Below, in pieces: positions 8,023-14,860 of a stretch of DNA of 21,897 bases. The position numbers and the translations under genes are program-made. The notes under the pieces were generated by a model. That model did not search any database, was not told where the DNA came from, and saw only the letters and a list, made by a program, of their open reading frames with translations. This DNA comes from Symbiodinium natans. Taxonomy: Eukaryota > Sar > Dinophyceae > Suessiales > Symbiodiniaceae. The stretch's first letter is position 1. Each line of letters begins with the position of its first letter. The DNA lies in NCBI GenBank assembly GCA_905221605.1, contig CAJNDS010002729.1, forward strand, positions 279,687 through 301,583, read 5' to 3'.

Positions 8023-8120
8023 GTAGGGTTTAGGGTTTAGGGTTTAGGGTTTAGGGTTTAGGGTTTAGGGTTTAGGGTTTAGGGTTTAGGGTTTAGGGTT
8101 TAGGGTTTAGGGTTTAGGTT
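8023..8120 (+). repeat. Pure TTTAGGG array, about 14 units
   Basis: About fourteen consecutive exact heptamers. TGTAG occurs immediately at both edges (AAGTGTAGGG and GTTGTAGAGG), a 5-base direct repeat too short to interpret alone. Confidence 0.96.
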
Positions 8121-8221
8121 GTAGAGGCCGGTGGCCTCTTTATCTGTTGCCCTTCTACCTCAAAATAGCACCTGAATACCCCAACAAGAGCCCCGAATGT
8201 ATCGAAGGGTCTTGGCTTTTG

Positions 8222-8344
8222 GGTTACTTGGAGGTTCAGGGTACTTCTAACCCAAGTATAACTGTTCTTATAAGCCCCCTAAGTCCCCTAACTCCCCGAG
8301 TAGGTGATGGTTGGGTTATACGTACCCATGAACCGACAAGCAGG
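8222..8344. mobile_element. Small element with terminal inverted repeats, copy A
   Basis: The left end 8222-8253 (with GGAGGTTCAGGGTACTT) and right end 8313-8344 are imperfect inverted repeats of about 30 bp. The reverse complement of the right end contains CGGTTCATGGGTACGTATAACCC. The middle has CCCCCTAAGTCCCCTAA and GTAGGTGATGG. A second copy with the same ends and middle is at 14354-14508, which supports a dispersed, non-coding, MITE-like family. Confidence 0.65.
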
Positions 8345-8510
8345 CGATGTTAGGTTTGCAAGGTTGAGGGTGGATGGTTTAAGTGAAAGGCAGTGTGGGC
8401 TCAAGAAGGGTTTAGGCTTGAGGGTTGAAGTTGGCAGGATTTCGGGTTTTAGCGGGTATAGGGGGTTTAAGGTTTAGGGTCTAAGGTCAAGGGTTTGGGG
8501 TAGGGTTGAG
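8345..8510 (+). repeat. Degenerate G-rich telomere-like DNA
   Basis: Scattered GGGTTTAGG, GGGTTTAAGG and GGGTTTGGGG words without stable phase. It appears to be an old, eroded array. Confidence 0.5.
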
Positions 8511-8873
8511 TGTAGTATGACAAGCCGAACACACACGCCCAAACTCTGCCCCGGTTGCACGCGGACACGCGCTGAAGACCTTCTTCTCTTCTCCCACAGC
8601 GAAAGAGTCCAGCGTAACTGTACTCTCAGCCTGTGTTAGGGCTGTCGAGCAGAGCCGTGTTAGGCTCCGGCATGTGACTGTGCGCACGCGATCTATGACC
8701 CTCAGTGCTCTCACTCGGCCCGAGGGCCCGGTTGCGAGAAACACTGTGCGGCATATGTGCCCAAGCCACAGTGCGGAAACTTGAATGCTGATCTGTGAGA
8801 CTTTGATTACAACCTACTCCTGATACAAGCTACGGATGGCTGTTTCGGGTGCGGTGACCGCTTACCCTGAAAC
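8511..8873. other. Unique GC-balanced DNA downstream of the peptidase remnant
   Basis: There is no telomere motif here, and the composition matches the adjacent peptidase remnant. A minus-strand frame of 85 codons (8487-8744) starts only at GTG, ends inside telomere-like DNA and has no recognised motif. This stretch may be the 3' continuation of the same ancient inserted or coding segment. I cannot assign a function. Confidence 0.35.
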
Positions 8874-9399
8874 TCAGTGAACGGTCACAGTGCCTGCGCG
8901 TTGACACAGGACAAAGTAACAGCACGTCTGCATGATTTGAAGCTGCGCCTCTGTTGCCTGCTTAGGAACTGTCATCAGTCCATATCCATAGGTCGCCCAC
9001 TCGAAGGATGGCCTGGTAGTGACCTGAGTTCAATGTGGGCCCTCGGTGAATGATGACTGCCCGGATGTGATACGGAATCGTATCCGTCTGCATAAAGGAT
9101 GCATCCCTCCCCAGAAAGTGGGGGACACGTACTTGGCTTTCAGCTAGGGAGATTGCACGCACATTTTTGCTTATCCCCTCCGGTGTCAGCACATATCTCC
9201 CCAAATGACACCCTACTATGTCAGGCACTGTGGTTAGTGCCTGCAGTCCCCTCTCACCAACAGCGCATTGCTCCACGCAGTCCTGCAAGCACACTTCGCC
9301 CCTTAGGTTTGGAATGCAGAGAGGTAGAGAGAAAGTGCTACAATTTGCTTCAAGGGTGACTTGACCAGCCTTGAAGACCCGAAACCGCAACACACCCAA
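8874..9399 (-). pseudogene. Ubiquitin-specific peptidase, C-terminal half, truncated and frameshifted
   Basis: The main minus frame (9399 to 8962) reads as the C-terminal half of a USP/UCH family 19 catalytic domain, which removes ubiquitin from proteins. Seen: TFSLPLCIPNL then EVCLQDCVEQ (residues 22-44, like the usual hydrophobic strand and 'vsLedCL' segment), VPDIVGCHLGRYV (58-70, like the 'P.vLvlhLkRF' strand), and YHIRAVIIHRG with SGHYQAI (110-131), the catalytic His box with His127. WTDD follows (140-143). The frame then stops. In the next frame the sequence continues to 8874 and includes TCCYFVLCQR, which fits the last 'AYvLfY.R' strand, so a one-base shift near 8970 is likely. The frame begins at TTG with an in-frame TAA at 9412 and no ATG. 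The N-terminal Cys box is absent and telomere-like DNA starts at about 9420. It is a dead fragment. Confidence 0.7.
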
Positions 9400-9425
9400 A
9401 TCATGTAAACCTTATATACGCACTA

Positions 9426-9630
9426 AACCCTAACAAGCGAGAAGCCCTAGACCCTCAACCCAGAAACCCAGTAACCCAGAAACCCTAAACCCAAACCTTA
9501 AACCTGAACCCTAAGCCCGAAACCCTAAAGCCTAAGCCACAAACCCTAAACCGTACACCCCAAGCCCCAAACCCTAAACCCCAAACCCTAAACCCCAAAC
9601 CCCAAACCCAAACCCTAAACCCTAAACCCC
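9426..9630 (+). repeat. Degenerate CCCTAAA/CCCCAAA field
   Basis: Variant units include CAGAAACCC repeated three times near 9460-9485, then CCCCAAA and CCCTAAA alternating to 9630. It abuts the truncated 5' side of the peptidase remnant. Confidence 0.88.
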
Positions 9631-9636
9631 TTGGCC

Positions 9637-9774
9637 ATGAGGCCGCCGCCCCTCTGCAGCCACGGCTGGGTGGTCCCGGCCGCGGCGGCAGCGGCGGCAG
9701 CAGCAGCTTCTGCAGGCCGCAATCCCATGAGGCAAGCGCGGTTGTTTTTGCAGCGTTTAGGGTTTAGGGTTTAG
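9637..9774 (+). other. GC-rich island with GCN repeat and a 45-codon ATG frame
   Basis: An ATG at 9637 opens a 45-residue frame with a run of nine alanines from GCG/GCA/GCC codons (about 9679-9705). It ends at a TAG inside the following TTTAGGG array. TTGTTTTTGCAG just before the array resembles a 3' splice site. No family is recognised. It could be a coding remnant or simply a GCN microsatellite. Confidence 0.2.
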
Positions 9775-9890
9775 GGTTAAGGGTTTAGAGTTTGACAAAG
9801 CCTGTGGGCGAGGGCTGTCATTTATGAGGGTCTAGGGTTTAGGGTTTGGGGGTGTAGGGTTTGGAGCTTAGGTTTAGGGTCAAAGGTTTA
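9753..9890 (+). repeat. TTTAGGG units, interrupted
   Basis: A short array at 9753-9790 and another at 9832-9890 are separated by unique sequence containing GGGCGAGGGCTGTC. The same 14-mer recurs near 11931, also beside a G-rich array, so it may be part of a dispersed unit. Confidence 0.8.
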
Positions 9891-10091
9891 GGTGTGGGGC
9901 GTTTCCGGGACTCTCGCTTTGCATCTGATTCGGGGTTTACGCGTGTTGGGTCTTTCGGGTTTTGGGTTTACAGCTACCCGTCTAACAGTGTTGGGGTTGT
10001 TTGGGCTTGTAAAGGTTTTGGACTGAGAGTTTATCGATTTAGGTTTAGGATTTAGGGATACTAGGTCTCCCAGTGGGCCCTTTTTCCCTTT

Positions 10092-10652
10092 TTGGGGTCT
10101 TCGGTTCATTTTAAAACTACCCAATACAAAAAGGGAACCCTTATTATTCTGTCCTGTTCTGGTCCGGAAGGTTCGTCGCTTTTGAGGCTGGCTTCCTTTT
10201 GCGGGGCTGTTTTGGACTCTCTTCAGGTTGTAATTAACAGGGTGCAGTTTCACGGGATCACTCTGCGCTTGGGCGATAAGTTTGCACCTGTTGTGGAGGA
10301 TTTGCTTTCCTCTCTCCTCTCACTTGCCCAGTCCCTTAGTTCGGAGTCGCTTCATCCGTTTTTGGATAACTTTTGCTCTGCTTCCCAAAGACATGCTTTC
10401 TTTGTTGGCATGCTGGCTCGTTGGTCCAGCTTAATAGGTTTCTGGCAGAAGGGCAAGCATTGCTATGTTCCCTTTGACCTTACGTGCAGAGATGGGTTCT
10501 GCATTTCGTGTCTCACTAGGTGTCCCAACTTCGCTAAGCGACTCGCTTCATTTTGCAAGCGCCCTTGTTTGTCTCATTCGTTAAACTCTGAGGCCAATGA
10601 CACCAGAACTTTACTTCTGGAAGTCCAGAAGCTTTTGTCTCGTCTCCGCTGA
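10092..10652 (+). CDS. Unrecognised cysteine-rich open frame, 5' end missing
   Basis: I do not recognise the family. The frame is open from 10065 (after TAG 10062-10064) to TGA at 10650-10652. The first listed start is a TTG at 10092, giving 186 residues; the first in-frame ATG is only at residue 107, so the natural N-terminus is probably missing or upstream across an intron. Residues 65-90 are leucine/serine-rich and could be helical (LLSSLLSLAQSLSSES). The C-terminal part has Cys at 124, 132, 137, 140, 144, 155 and 159, spacing that could bind zinc (CRDGFCISCLTRC, then CKRPC). RLASFC occurs twice (32-37, 150-155). Amino-acid content looks protein-like and there is no telomere repeat in the frame. 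A 15-bp direct repeat brackets most of it (10134-10148, 10699-10713). It is either an exon or a 5'-truncated retrocopy. Confidence 0.45.
   Translation: MGSSVHFKTTQYKKGTLIILSCSGPEGSSLLRLASFCGAVLDSLQVVINRVQFHGITLRLGDKFAPVVEDLLSSLLSLAQSLSSESLHPFLDNFCSASQRHAFFVGMLARWSSLIGFWQKGKHCYVPFDLTCRDGFCISCLTRCPNFAKRLASFCKRPCLSHSLNSEANDTRTLLLEVQKLLSRLR
10134..10148 (+). repeat. 15-bp direct repeat, left copy
   Basis: GGAACCCTTATTATT is followed by CTG. The exact 15-mer recurs 565 bp later beyond the stop codon of the open frame. Confidence 0.85.
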
Positions 10653-10698
10653 GCCAATCCGGCTCCCTCTCATGACATGACCGCTCTTTGAGATCTGT

Positions 10699-10713
10699 GG
10701 AACCCTTATTATT
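10699..10713 (+). repeat. 15-bp direct repeat, right copy
   Basis: GGAACCCTTATTATT is followed by CCTG, 46 bp after the TGA at 10650-10652. No poly-A tract precedes it. The short sequence GAGCC-AATCC-GGCTC right after the stop could form a 5-bp stem. Confidence 0.85.
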
Positions 10714-10741
10714 CCTGGGTTACTGGGGATCCTAGGTTAGG

Positions 10742-11092
10742 TTGAGGGTTAGAGGGCTTAAGGGGCTTTTAGGGTTCAAGGTTCAGGGTTAACCCTAAAC
10801 CCTAAACCCTAAACGCTAAACCCTAAACCCTAAACCCTTAGGGTCTAGGGTCTGGGGTTTAGGGGCTTTAGGGCTTAGGGGATGTTTGGGGTTCAAGGTT
10901 CCCTGTTCAAGAATTTCAGCGTTCAGGGCTTTAAATACCTGAGCAGGAGTTTAGGGCTACAGTACCCCTTGCCCCTAAACCCTAAACCTAAACCCTCAAC
11001 CCTAAACCCTAACCCTAACCCTAAACCCTAAACCCTAAACCCTAAACCCTAAACCCTAAACCCTAAACCTTAACCCTAAACCCTAAACCCTA
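10742..11092 (+). repeat. Telomere-like arrays in both orientations
   Basis: G-rich degenerate units (10742-10790) run directly into CCCTAAA units (10792-10838), then G-rich again (10840-10885), unique sequence, and a CCCTAAA array at 10973-11092 with CCCTAA variants. The abrupt GGGTTAACCCTAAACCC junction at 10786 is a head-to-head inversion of telomere-like DNA. Confidence 0.85.
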
Positions 11093-11460
11093 GGGGTTCA
11101 AGGTTGAGTGCTTCAAGATGTCTAGGGGCTGAGGGTTTCAATGCCCTTTCAACCCTGAGGTTGAGGATTTAAGGATTTAAGGATTTCAGGGCTTCGGGGT
11201 TTAGGGTTTAGGGTAAGGGGTAACCCTAAACCCTAAACCCTAAGCCCTGAGCCCTAAGCCCTAAACCCTGAACCCTTGGACTCTTTCAACTCCGGAAACA
11301 GGAGGGTTTGGCTCATCTTCCGCAGACAGGCTTGAGGGTTTCGGGTTTAGGGTTTAGGGTTTCGGTGACTACAAGTATCAGTTTAGGGGTTAGGGTTTAG
11401 GGTTTAGGGTTTAGGGTTTAGGGTTTAGGGTTTAGGGTTTAGGGTTCAGGGTGGGTTTAG
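11093..11460. repeat. Alternating telomere-like patches and unique islands
   Basis: G-rich patches at 11195-11215, 11336-11365 and 11390-11455, and a C-rich patch at 11221-11275. The GGGTAAGGGGTAACCCTAAACCC junction near 11212-11235 is another head-to-head inversion. No gene is seen. Confidence 0.8.
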
Positions 11461-11519
11461 GGCTTAGGGCTTATAAGGACCTTATTAGGACTTGCTGGGA
11501 GCCAGGTTTTCTGGTTTAC

Positions 11520-11690
11520 CTTAAACCCTAAACCATAGAATCCCTTGAACCCTGAAGCCCTAACCCCTCAACCCTGAACCCTGAACCCTATATATACCCT
11601 AGACCCTAAACCCTAAACCCTAAACCCCAAACCCCAAAACCCTAAACCCTGTACCCTAGACCCTACACCCTAAACCCTTCACCCTAAACC
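11520..11690 (+). repeat. Degenerate CCCTAAA field
   Basis: CCCTGAA, CCCTAGA, CCCTACA, CCCCAAA and CCCTAAA units interrupted by TATATATAC (11589-11597). Confidence 0.85.
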
Positions 11691-11708
11691 ACCCAAAGCC
11701 TTCTGCTC

Positions 11709-11804
11709 ATGGCTCCGCGGGACCGTCACGTCCGCTTTGCGCCCAAAGTTGAAACGGAAGGCACGCTGGGGGTGGTGGTTTCTGGAGCAGGGTTTAGGGT
11801 TTAG
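11709..11804 (+). other. 31-codon ATG frame in a unique island
   Basis: The unique island 11691-11793 carries an ATG frame beginning MAPRDRHVRFAPKVETEGTL. It runs into the next TTTAGGG array and stops at its TAG. It is too short for confident calling and no family is recognised. Confidence 0.15.
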
Positions 11805-11830
11805 GGTTCGGGGTTTAGAGGGTTTAGGGC
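11794..11830 (+). repeat. Short TTTAGGG patch
   Basis: Three canonical units and variants. Positions 11831-11949 hold degenerate C-rich words and the GGGCGAGGGCTGTC 14-mer also seen near 9807. Confidence 0.8.
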
Positions 11831-11949
11831 TTTTCCAGATGTAACCCTCAACCGAACCCTAAATCCTGAGCCTAAATCCCTAAGTTCTCAATCCCAAACC
11901 TTTATCCGCCCACATACCCCTAAAGCCTCTGGGCGAGGGCTGTCTTGCA

Positions 11950-12215
11950 TTGGGGTTTAGGGGTTTAGGGGTTTAGGGGTTTAGGGGTTTAGGGGGGGTT
12001 TAGGGGTTTAGGGGTTTAGGGGTTTAGGGTTTAAGGGTTTAGGGGTTTAGGGGTTTAGGGGTTCAGGGGTTCAGGGGTTTAGGGGTTTAGAGGTTTAGGG
12101 ACTCAGGGCTCAGGGTTTTAGGGGTTTGGGGGTTTAGGGGTTCAGGGGTTTCGGGGTTTCGGGATTCAGGGGTTTAGGGGTTTAGGGTTTAGGCCTTAAG
12201 GGTTTAGGGCTTAAA
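11950..12215 (+). repeat. Octamer TTTAGGGG variant array
   Basis: More than twenty-five units of mainly GGGGTTTA (8 bp, one extra G) with some TTCAGGGG and TTTCGGGG variants. The array is homogenised to the octamer, unlike the heptamer arrays around it, and degrades to GGGTTTAGGCC at the right end. Confidence 0.92.
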
Positions 12216-12660
12216 GTTAATCCAGGAGCCCGGATATTGCTTCATTCCCAGGCCACCACCCAACCAGCACCCTACACCCTCAATTCCCCTTCTGAGTGTC
12301 CAGCGCATGCCCTTGGGCACAGCACAGCCCGGATAGGGCTGGGTTCGAAGCACTCTCCAATGGCACCCGGTCATTTTCCTACCCGCAAAGTTTCGTGCTA
12401 AAGGCTGCCGGGAATCAACAATTGCTGGCCACCCTTGAAATGTGTGGGGTACCATCCAACGTCCCGGACTGGGTATTATTAGGGTTTAGGGCTTCGTAAG
12501 CTTCGTCGGGGTTCGGGTGTGTGTGTCCCAAGCCGTCCTTTGGCCTGACTAAATCCTGGGACTGTAGCTAAACCCTGAAACCTCGCAACCACCCTCTGAA
12601 ACCCCAACTCCCTGAATCCCCATTCCCCAAATGCTTAAACCCTACAAGCCCCAACTGGCT
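12216..12660. other. Unique island, no gene assigned
   Basis: Non-repetitive DNA with short overlapping frames on both strands (12204-12455 minus, 12296-12499 plus). Neither shows a motif or an ATG start I would trust. A GGGTTCGAAG word resembles a tRNA T-loop, but no cloverleaf fits. The right part (12590-12655) has eroded C-rich words. Confidence 0.45.
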
Positions 12661-12677
12661 GGGGGGGGGGGGGGGGG
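12661..12677 (+). repeat. 17-base G homopolymer
   Basis: Uninterrupted G run flanked by unique sequence. Its length may be unreliable. Confidence 0.9.
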
Positions 12678-12772
12678 AAGGCTTTGAGGGATTGGGGACT
12701 GCCGGTTTGGTCTCAGGGAATACAAGCCTTACAAAGTAAGGGTCCTATAAGAGTCACATGATAGTCAAGAAC

Positions 12773-13080
12773 CCTCAAACCCTACACCCTCAACCCTAAA
12801 CCCTAAACTCTAAACCCTAAACCCTAAACCCTAAACCCTCCCTACCAGTTTAGTTGGTGGGGCGAGACGTTTGAGGGCTTTTAGAGCTTGAGGGCTGACT
12901 TTGATACCCTGAACTCTGAACCCTCTACACCCTAAACCTTAAAACTCGAATTCAAACCTAAGCCTGAAACCCTAAACCCTAACCTCAAACCCAAAACGCT
13001 AAGCCCTAAACCCTATAGCCTCAACCCTAAACCCCAAACCCGAAACCCTAAACGAACCCGAAACCCTAAACTCTAAACTC
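12773..13080 (+). repeat. CCCTAAA arrays, partly degenerate
   Basis: A fairly pure array at 12776-12840 and a degenerate field at 12900-13080 (CCCGAAA, CCTCAAA, CTCTAAA variants) are separated by a short unique segment with mixed G-rich words. Confidence 0.85.
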
Positions 13081-13159
13081 TTATGGTCGGTTTGGGCTTC
13101 TGCAAGCTGTGCGCGAAACCCTCAATGCCCAACGGCCTGCCACCCCAAAAGCTGAGTTT

Positions 13160-13260
13160 ATAGGTTTTGGGTTTGGCGTTTAGGGTTTAGGGCTAAGGGT
13201 TCAGGGTTCAGGGTTCAGGGTTGAGTCATTGAGTGTTTAGGTCTATAGGTTGAGTATTCA
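13160..13260 (+). repeat. Degenerate G-rich patch
   Basis: TTTAGGG, TTCAGGG (three in a row) and eroded units, followed by GTTTAGGTCTATAGGTTGAG. It is oriented opposite to the arrays on both sides. Confidence 0.75.
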
Positions 13261-13281
13261 CGGCTTCGCCACGTGCCTATG

Positions 13282-13470
13282 CCCTAAACCCTAAACCCTA
13301 AACCCCTAAACCCTAAACCCCAAACCCCTAAACCCTAAAACCCTAAAACCCTAAAACCCTAAAACCCTAAAACCCTAAAACCCTAAACCCTAAACCCTAA
13401 ACCCTAAACCCTAAACCCTAAACCCTAAACCCTAAACCCTAAAACCCTAAACCCTAAACCCTCAACCCTA
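13282..13470 (+). repeat. CCCTAAA array with an internal block of CCCTAAAA octamers
   Basis: Heptamers at both ends flank about seven consecutive CCCTAAAA octamers (roughly 13330-13385). The octamers are contiguous rather than scattered, which points to local amplification of one variant. Confidence 0.93.
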
Positions 13471-13557
13471 AAACCCCAACACCTCAACTCCCCAAGAAGC
13501 TCTAGCCTCGAACCTATTTAACCTATAAGCCCAAATCCCCATAAGTCCCCCAAGCCG

Positions 13558-13640
13558 CTTTAGGGTTTAGGGTTTAGGGGTTAGGGGTTAGGGGTTTAGG
13601 GTTTGGGGTTTGGGGTTTGGGGTCTGGGGTTTGGGGTTGA
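13558..13640 (+). repeat. TTTAGGG array grading to TTTGGGG
   Basis: Canonical units on the left, GGGGTTA units, then TTTGGGG on the right, ending near 13637. Confidence 0.88.
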
Positions 13641-13643
13641 TGA

Positions 13644-13799
13644 ACCCTAACACTCAAGAGCCCCCTGCAAGGCGACGAAGATGACGAAGAAAGCCGGCCC
13701 CTGGCGAGTCCCAAGGATGATGGAGAGAGCCGGCCCCAAGCGAGAAGCCCCAGGAAAGACAGGAGACTGCCCAGACAGCGCAATGCCACCTACTCAACC
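13644..13799 (+). pseudogene. Possible coding remnant interrupted by a telomere-like array
   Basis: A plus-strand frame open from 13644 (after TGATGA) reads as a plausible disordered protein: an acidic patch (GDEDDEESRP), then an Arg/Ser/Pro-rich tail (RSPRKDRRLPRQRNATYST). It contains an imperfect 36-bp tandem repeat with AGCCGGCCCC twice. The frame stops at TAA 13815-13817 inside the CCCTAAA array. Array plus one flanking repeat is 96 bp, a multiple of three; without it the frame would run on to TGA near 13915. No ATG and no family recognised. The opposite strand is also open. Confidence 0.25.
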
Positions 13800-13895
13800 C
13801 TAAACCCTAAACCCTAAACCCTAAACCCTAAACCCTAAACCCTAAACCCTAAACCCTAAACCCTAAACCCTAAACCCTAAACCACCTACTCAACC
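13786..13895 (+). repeat. CCCTAAA array between exact 14-bp direct repeats
   Basis: Pure heptamers (13800-13881, 82 bp) lie precisely between two copies of CCACCTACTCAACC, at 13786-13799 and 13882-13895. Nothing else separates repeat and array. This is the structure expected if telomere-like DNA was inserted at a staggered break whose ends were filled in. A duplication spanning the site is the alternative. Confidence 0.9.
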
Positions 13896-13963
13896 AACCC
13901 CCTCCCCCTGCTATGAATTTTAACGCTACGCGACCCGGCCTGGACAAATGCAGCTCCCGGAGA

Positions 13964-14019
13964 GGGGGCCGACGTTGGGGGCGGGGGGAGTTGGGGGGGA
14001 GGGGGGGGGGCTGGGGAGG
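13964..14019 (+). repeat. G-rich tract
   Basis: Several runs of four to twelve G close together; it could form a G-quadruplex. The surrounding 13900-14215 is otherwise unique without a recognised gene; the frames on both strands here are products of low complexity. Confidence 0.7.
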
Positions 14020-14353
14020 CGGCCTGCACCGTCTGCTCCCAGAAAAAGGGTTTGTAGATAAAGGGCTCAAGCCGGGGAGAGATTACGTAGAGGTGAGGAA
14101 ACCCGAAACCCTCAACTTTATGCCAGTAGAAGGGGGGTGGGCGGGGGGGAAAGAACTACTGTTCTGACAAACTCGGCAGTTGTATTAACCGCCCTCCGAA
14201 ACTAGGAGGTTCGTGAACCCTAAACCCTAACCCTTATAAACCCTAAACCCTAAAGACCGCCTCGAGGTTGGACTTACAGGATTTGTTTGTCGGCGTTGCG
14301 CCCAAAATCAATGTCTCAGATGCCCTCGCTATTGATTGTAATCAATATACGAT

Positions 14354-14508
14354 GCTCACTTGGAGGTTCAGGGTACTTACAACCCCAACTTTTACCTCTA
14401 CTTAAACGCCCCCTAAGTCCTCTAAGTAGGTGAGAAGTAACCCTAAATCCCAAACCCTCAACCCTAAACCCTAAATTGGTTCTAAGTACCCATAAACCTC
14501 CGAGCAGG
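14354..14508. mobile_element. Small element with terminal inverted repeats, copy B, with telomere-like insert
   Basis: The left end 14354-14384 and right end 14478-14508 are inverted repeats of about 30 bp and match the ends of copy A (8222-8344): TTGGAGGTTCAGGGTACTT on the left, AAGTACCCATAAACCTCCGA on the right. The middle shares CCCCCTAAGTCC and AAGTAGGTGA. Between about 14437 and 14475 this copy holds CCCTAAA-type units that copy A lacks. Confidence 0.65.
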
Positions 14509-14560
14509 GCAAACCATCCCGCAGACCGAGCTTGGATATGTTGCATCGTGGAACCAGAGA

Positions 14561-14663
14561 AACCCTAAACCCTAAACCCTAAACCCTAAACCCTAAACCC
14601 TAAACCCTAGACCCTAGACCCTAGACCCTAGACCCTAGACCCTAGACCCTAGACCCTAAACCA
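14561..14663 (+). repeat. CCCTAAA array followed by a CCCTAGA block
   Basis: About six canonical units, then about eight consecutive CCCTAGA units (variant TCTAGGG), then one canonical unit. The change between the two unit types is abrupt. Confidence 0.93.
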
Positions 14664-14739
14664 ACCCGGATTGAAAAACTCTAACTGCAAAAAAACAGCC
14701 GCTGTACACGTTCCCTGAAAAACCTTCTTTTCTCCAAAA

Positions 14740-14797
14740 TGCGGCCGTTTACTGGGGAAATCTGGATTTCCCCAGCAGGCTGCGAAACAGTGGCCGC
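14740..14797. repeat. Nested hairpin
   Basis: A perfect inner stem of 10 bp with a CTGG loop lies at 14752-14775 (arms CTGGGGAAAT and ATTTCCCCAG). Outer partial complementarity, GCGGCCGTTT against AAACAGTGGCCGC, extends it. It lies in a unique island (14664-14860) without a recognised gene. It could be a structured RNA or a chance foldback. Confidence 0.4.
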
Positions 14798-14860
14798 CAG
14801 GTTTGCCAGGTAAACCTAAACTCTAAGCATTGGGGTCTCGACATACCTACAGCGTTGTGG

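Noticed and set aside
8018-8132. TGTAG at both edges of the pure array as a target duplication
   Set aside because: Five bases overlapping the TTTAGGG motif are too likely by chance.
8487-8744. 85-codon minus-strand frame downstream of the peptidase remnant
   Set aside because: It starts only at GTG, ends inside telomere-like sequence and has no recognisable motif; kept only as part of the unique island.
9099-9359. 86-codon plus-strand frame
   Set aside because: It lies antisense to the peptidase remnant, whose frame has clear family motifs.
12330-12360. GGGTTCGAAG resembling a tRNA T-loop
   Set aside because: No acceptor, D or anticodon arms could be matched around it.
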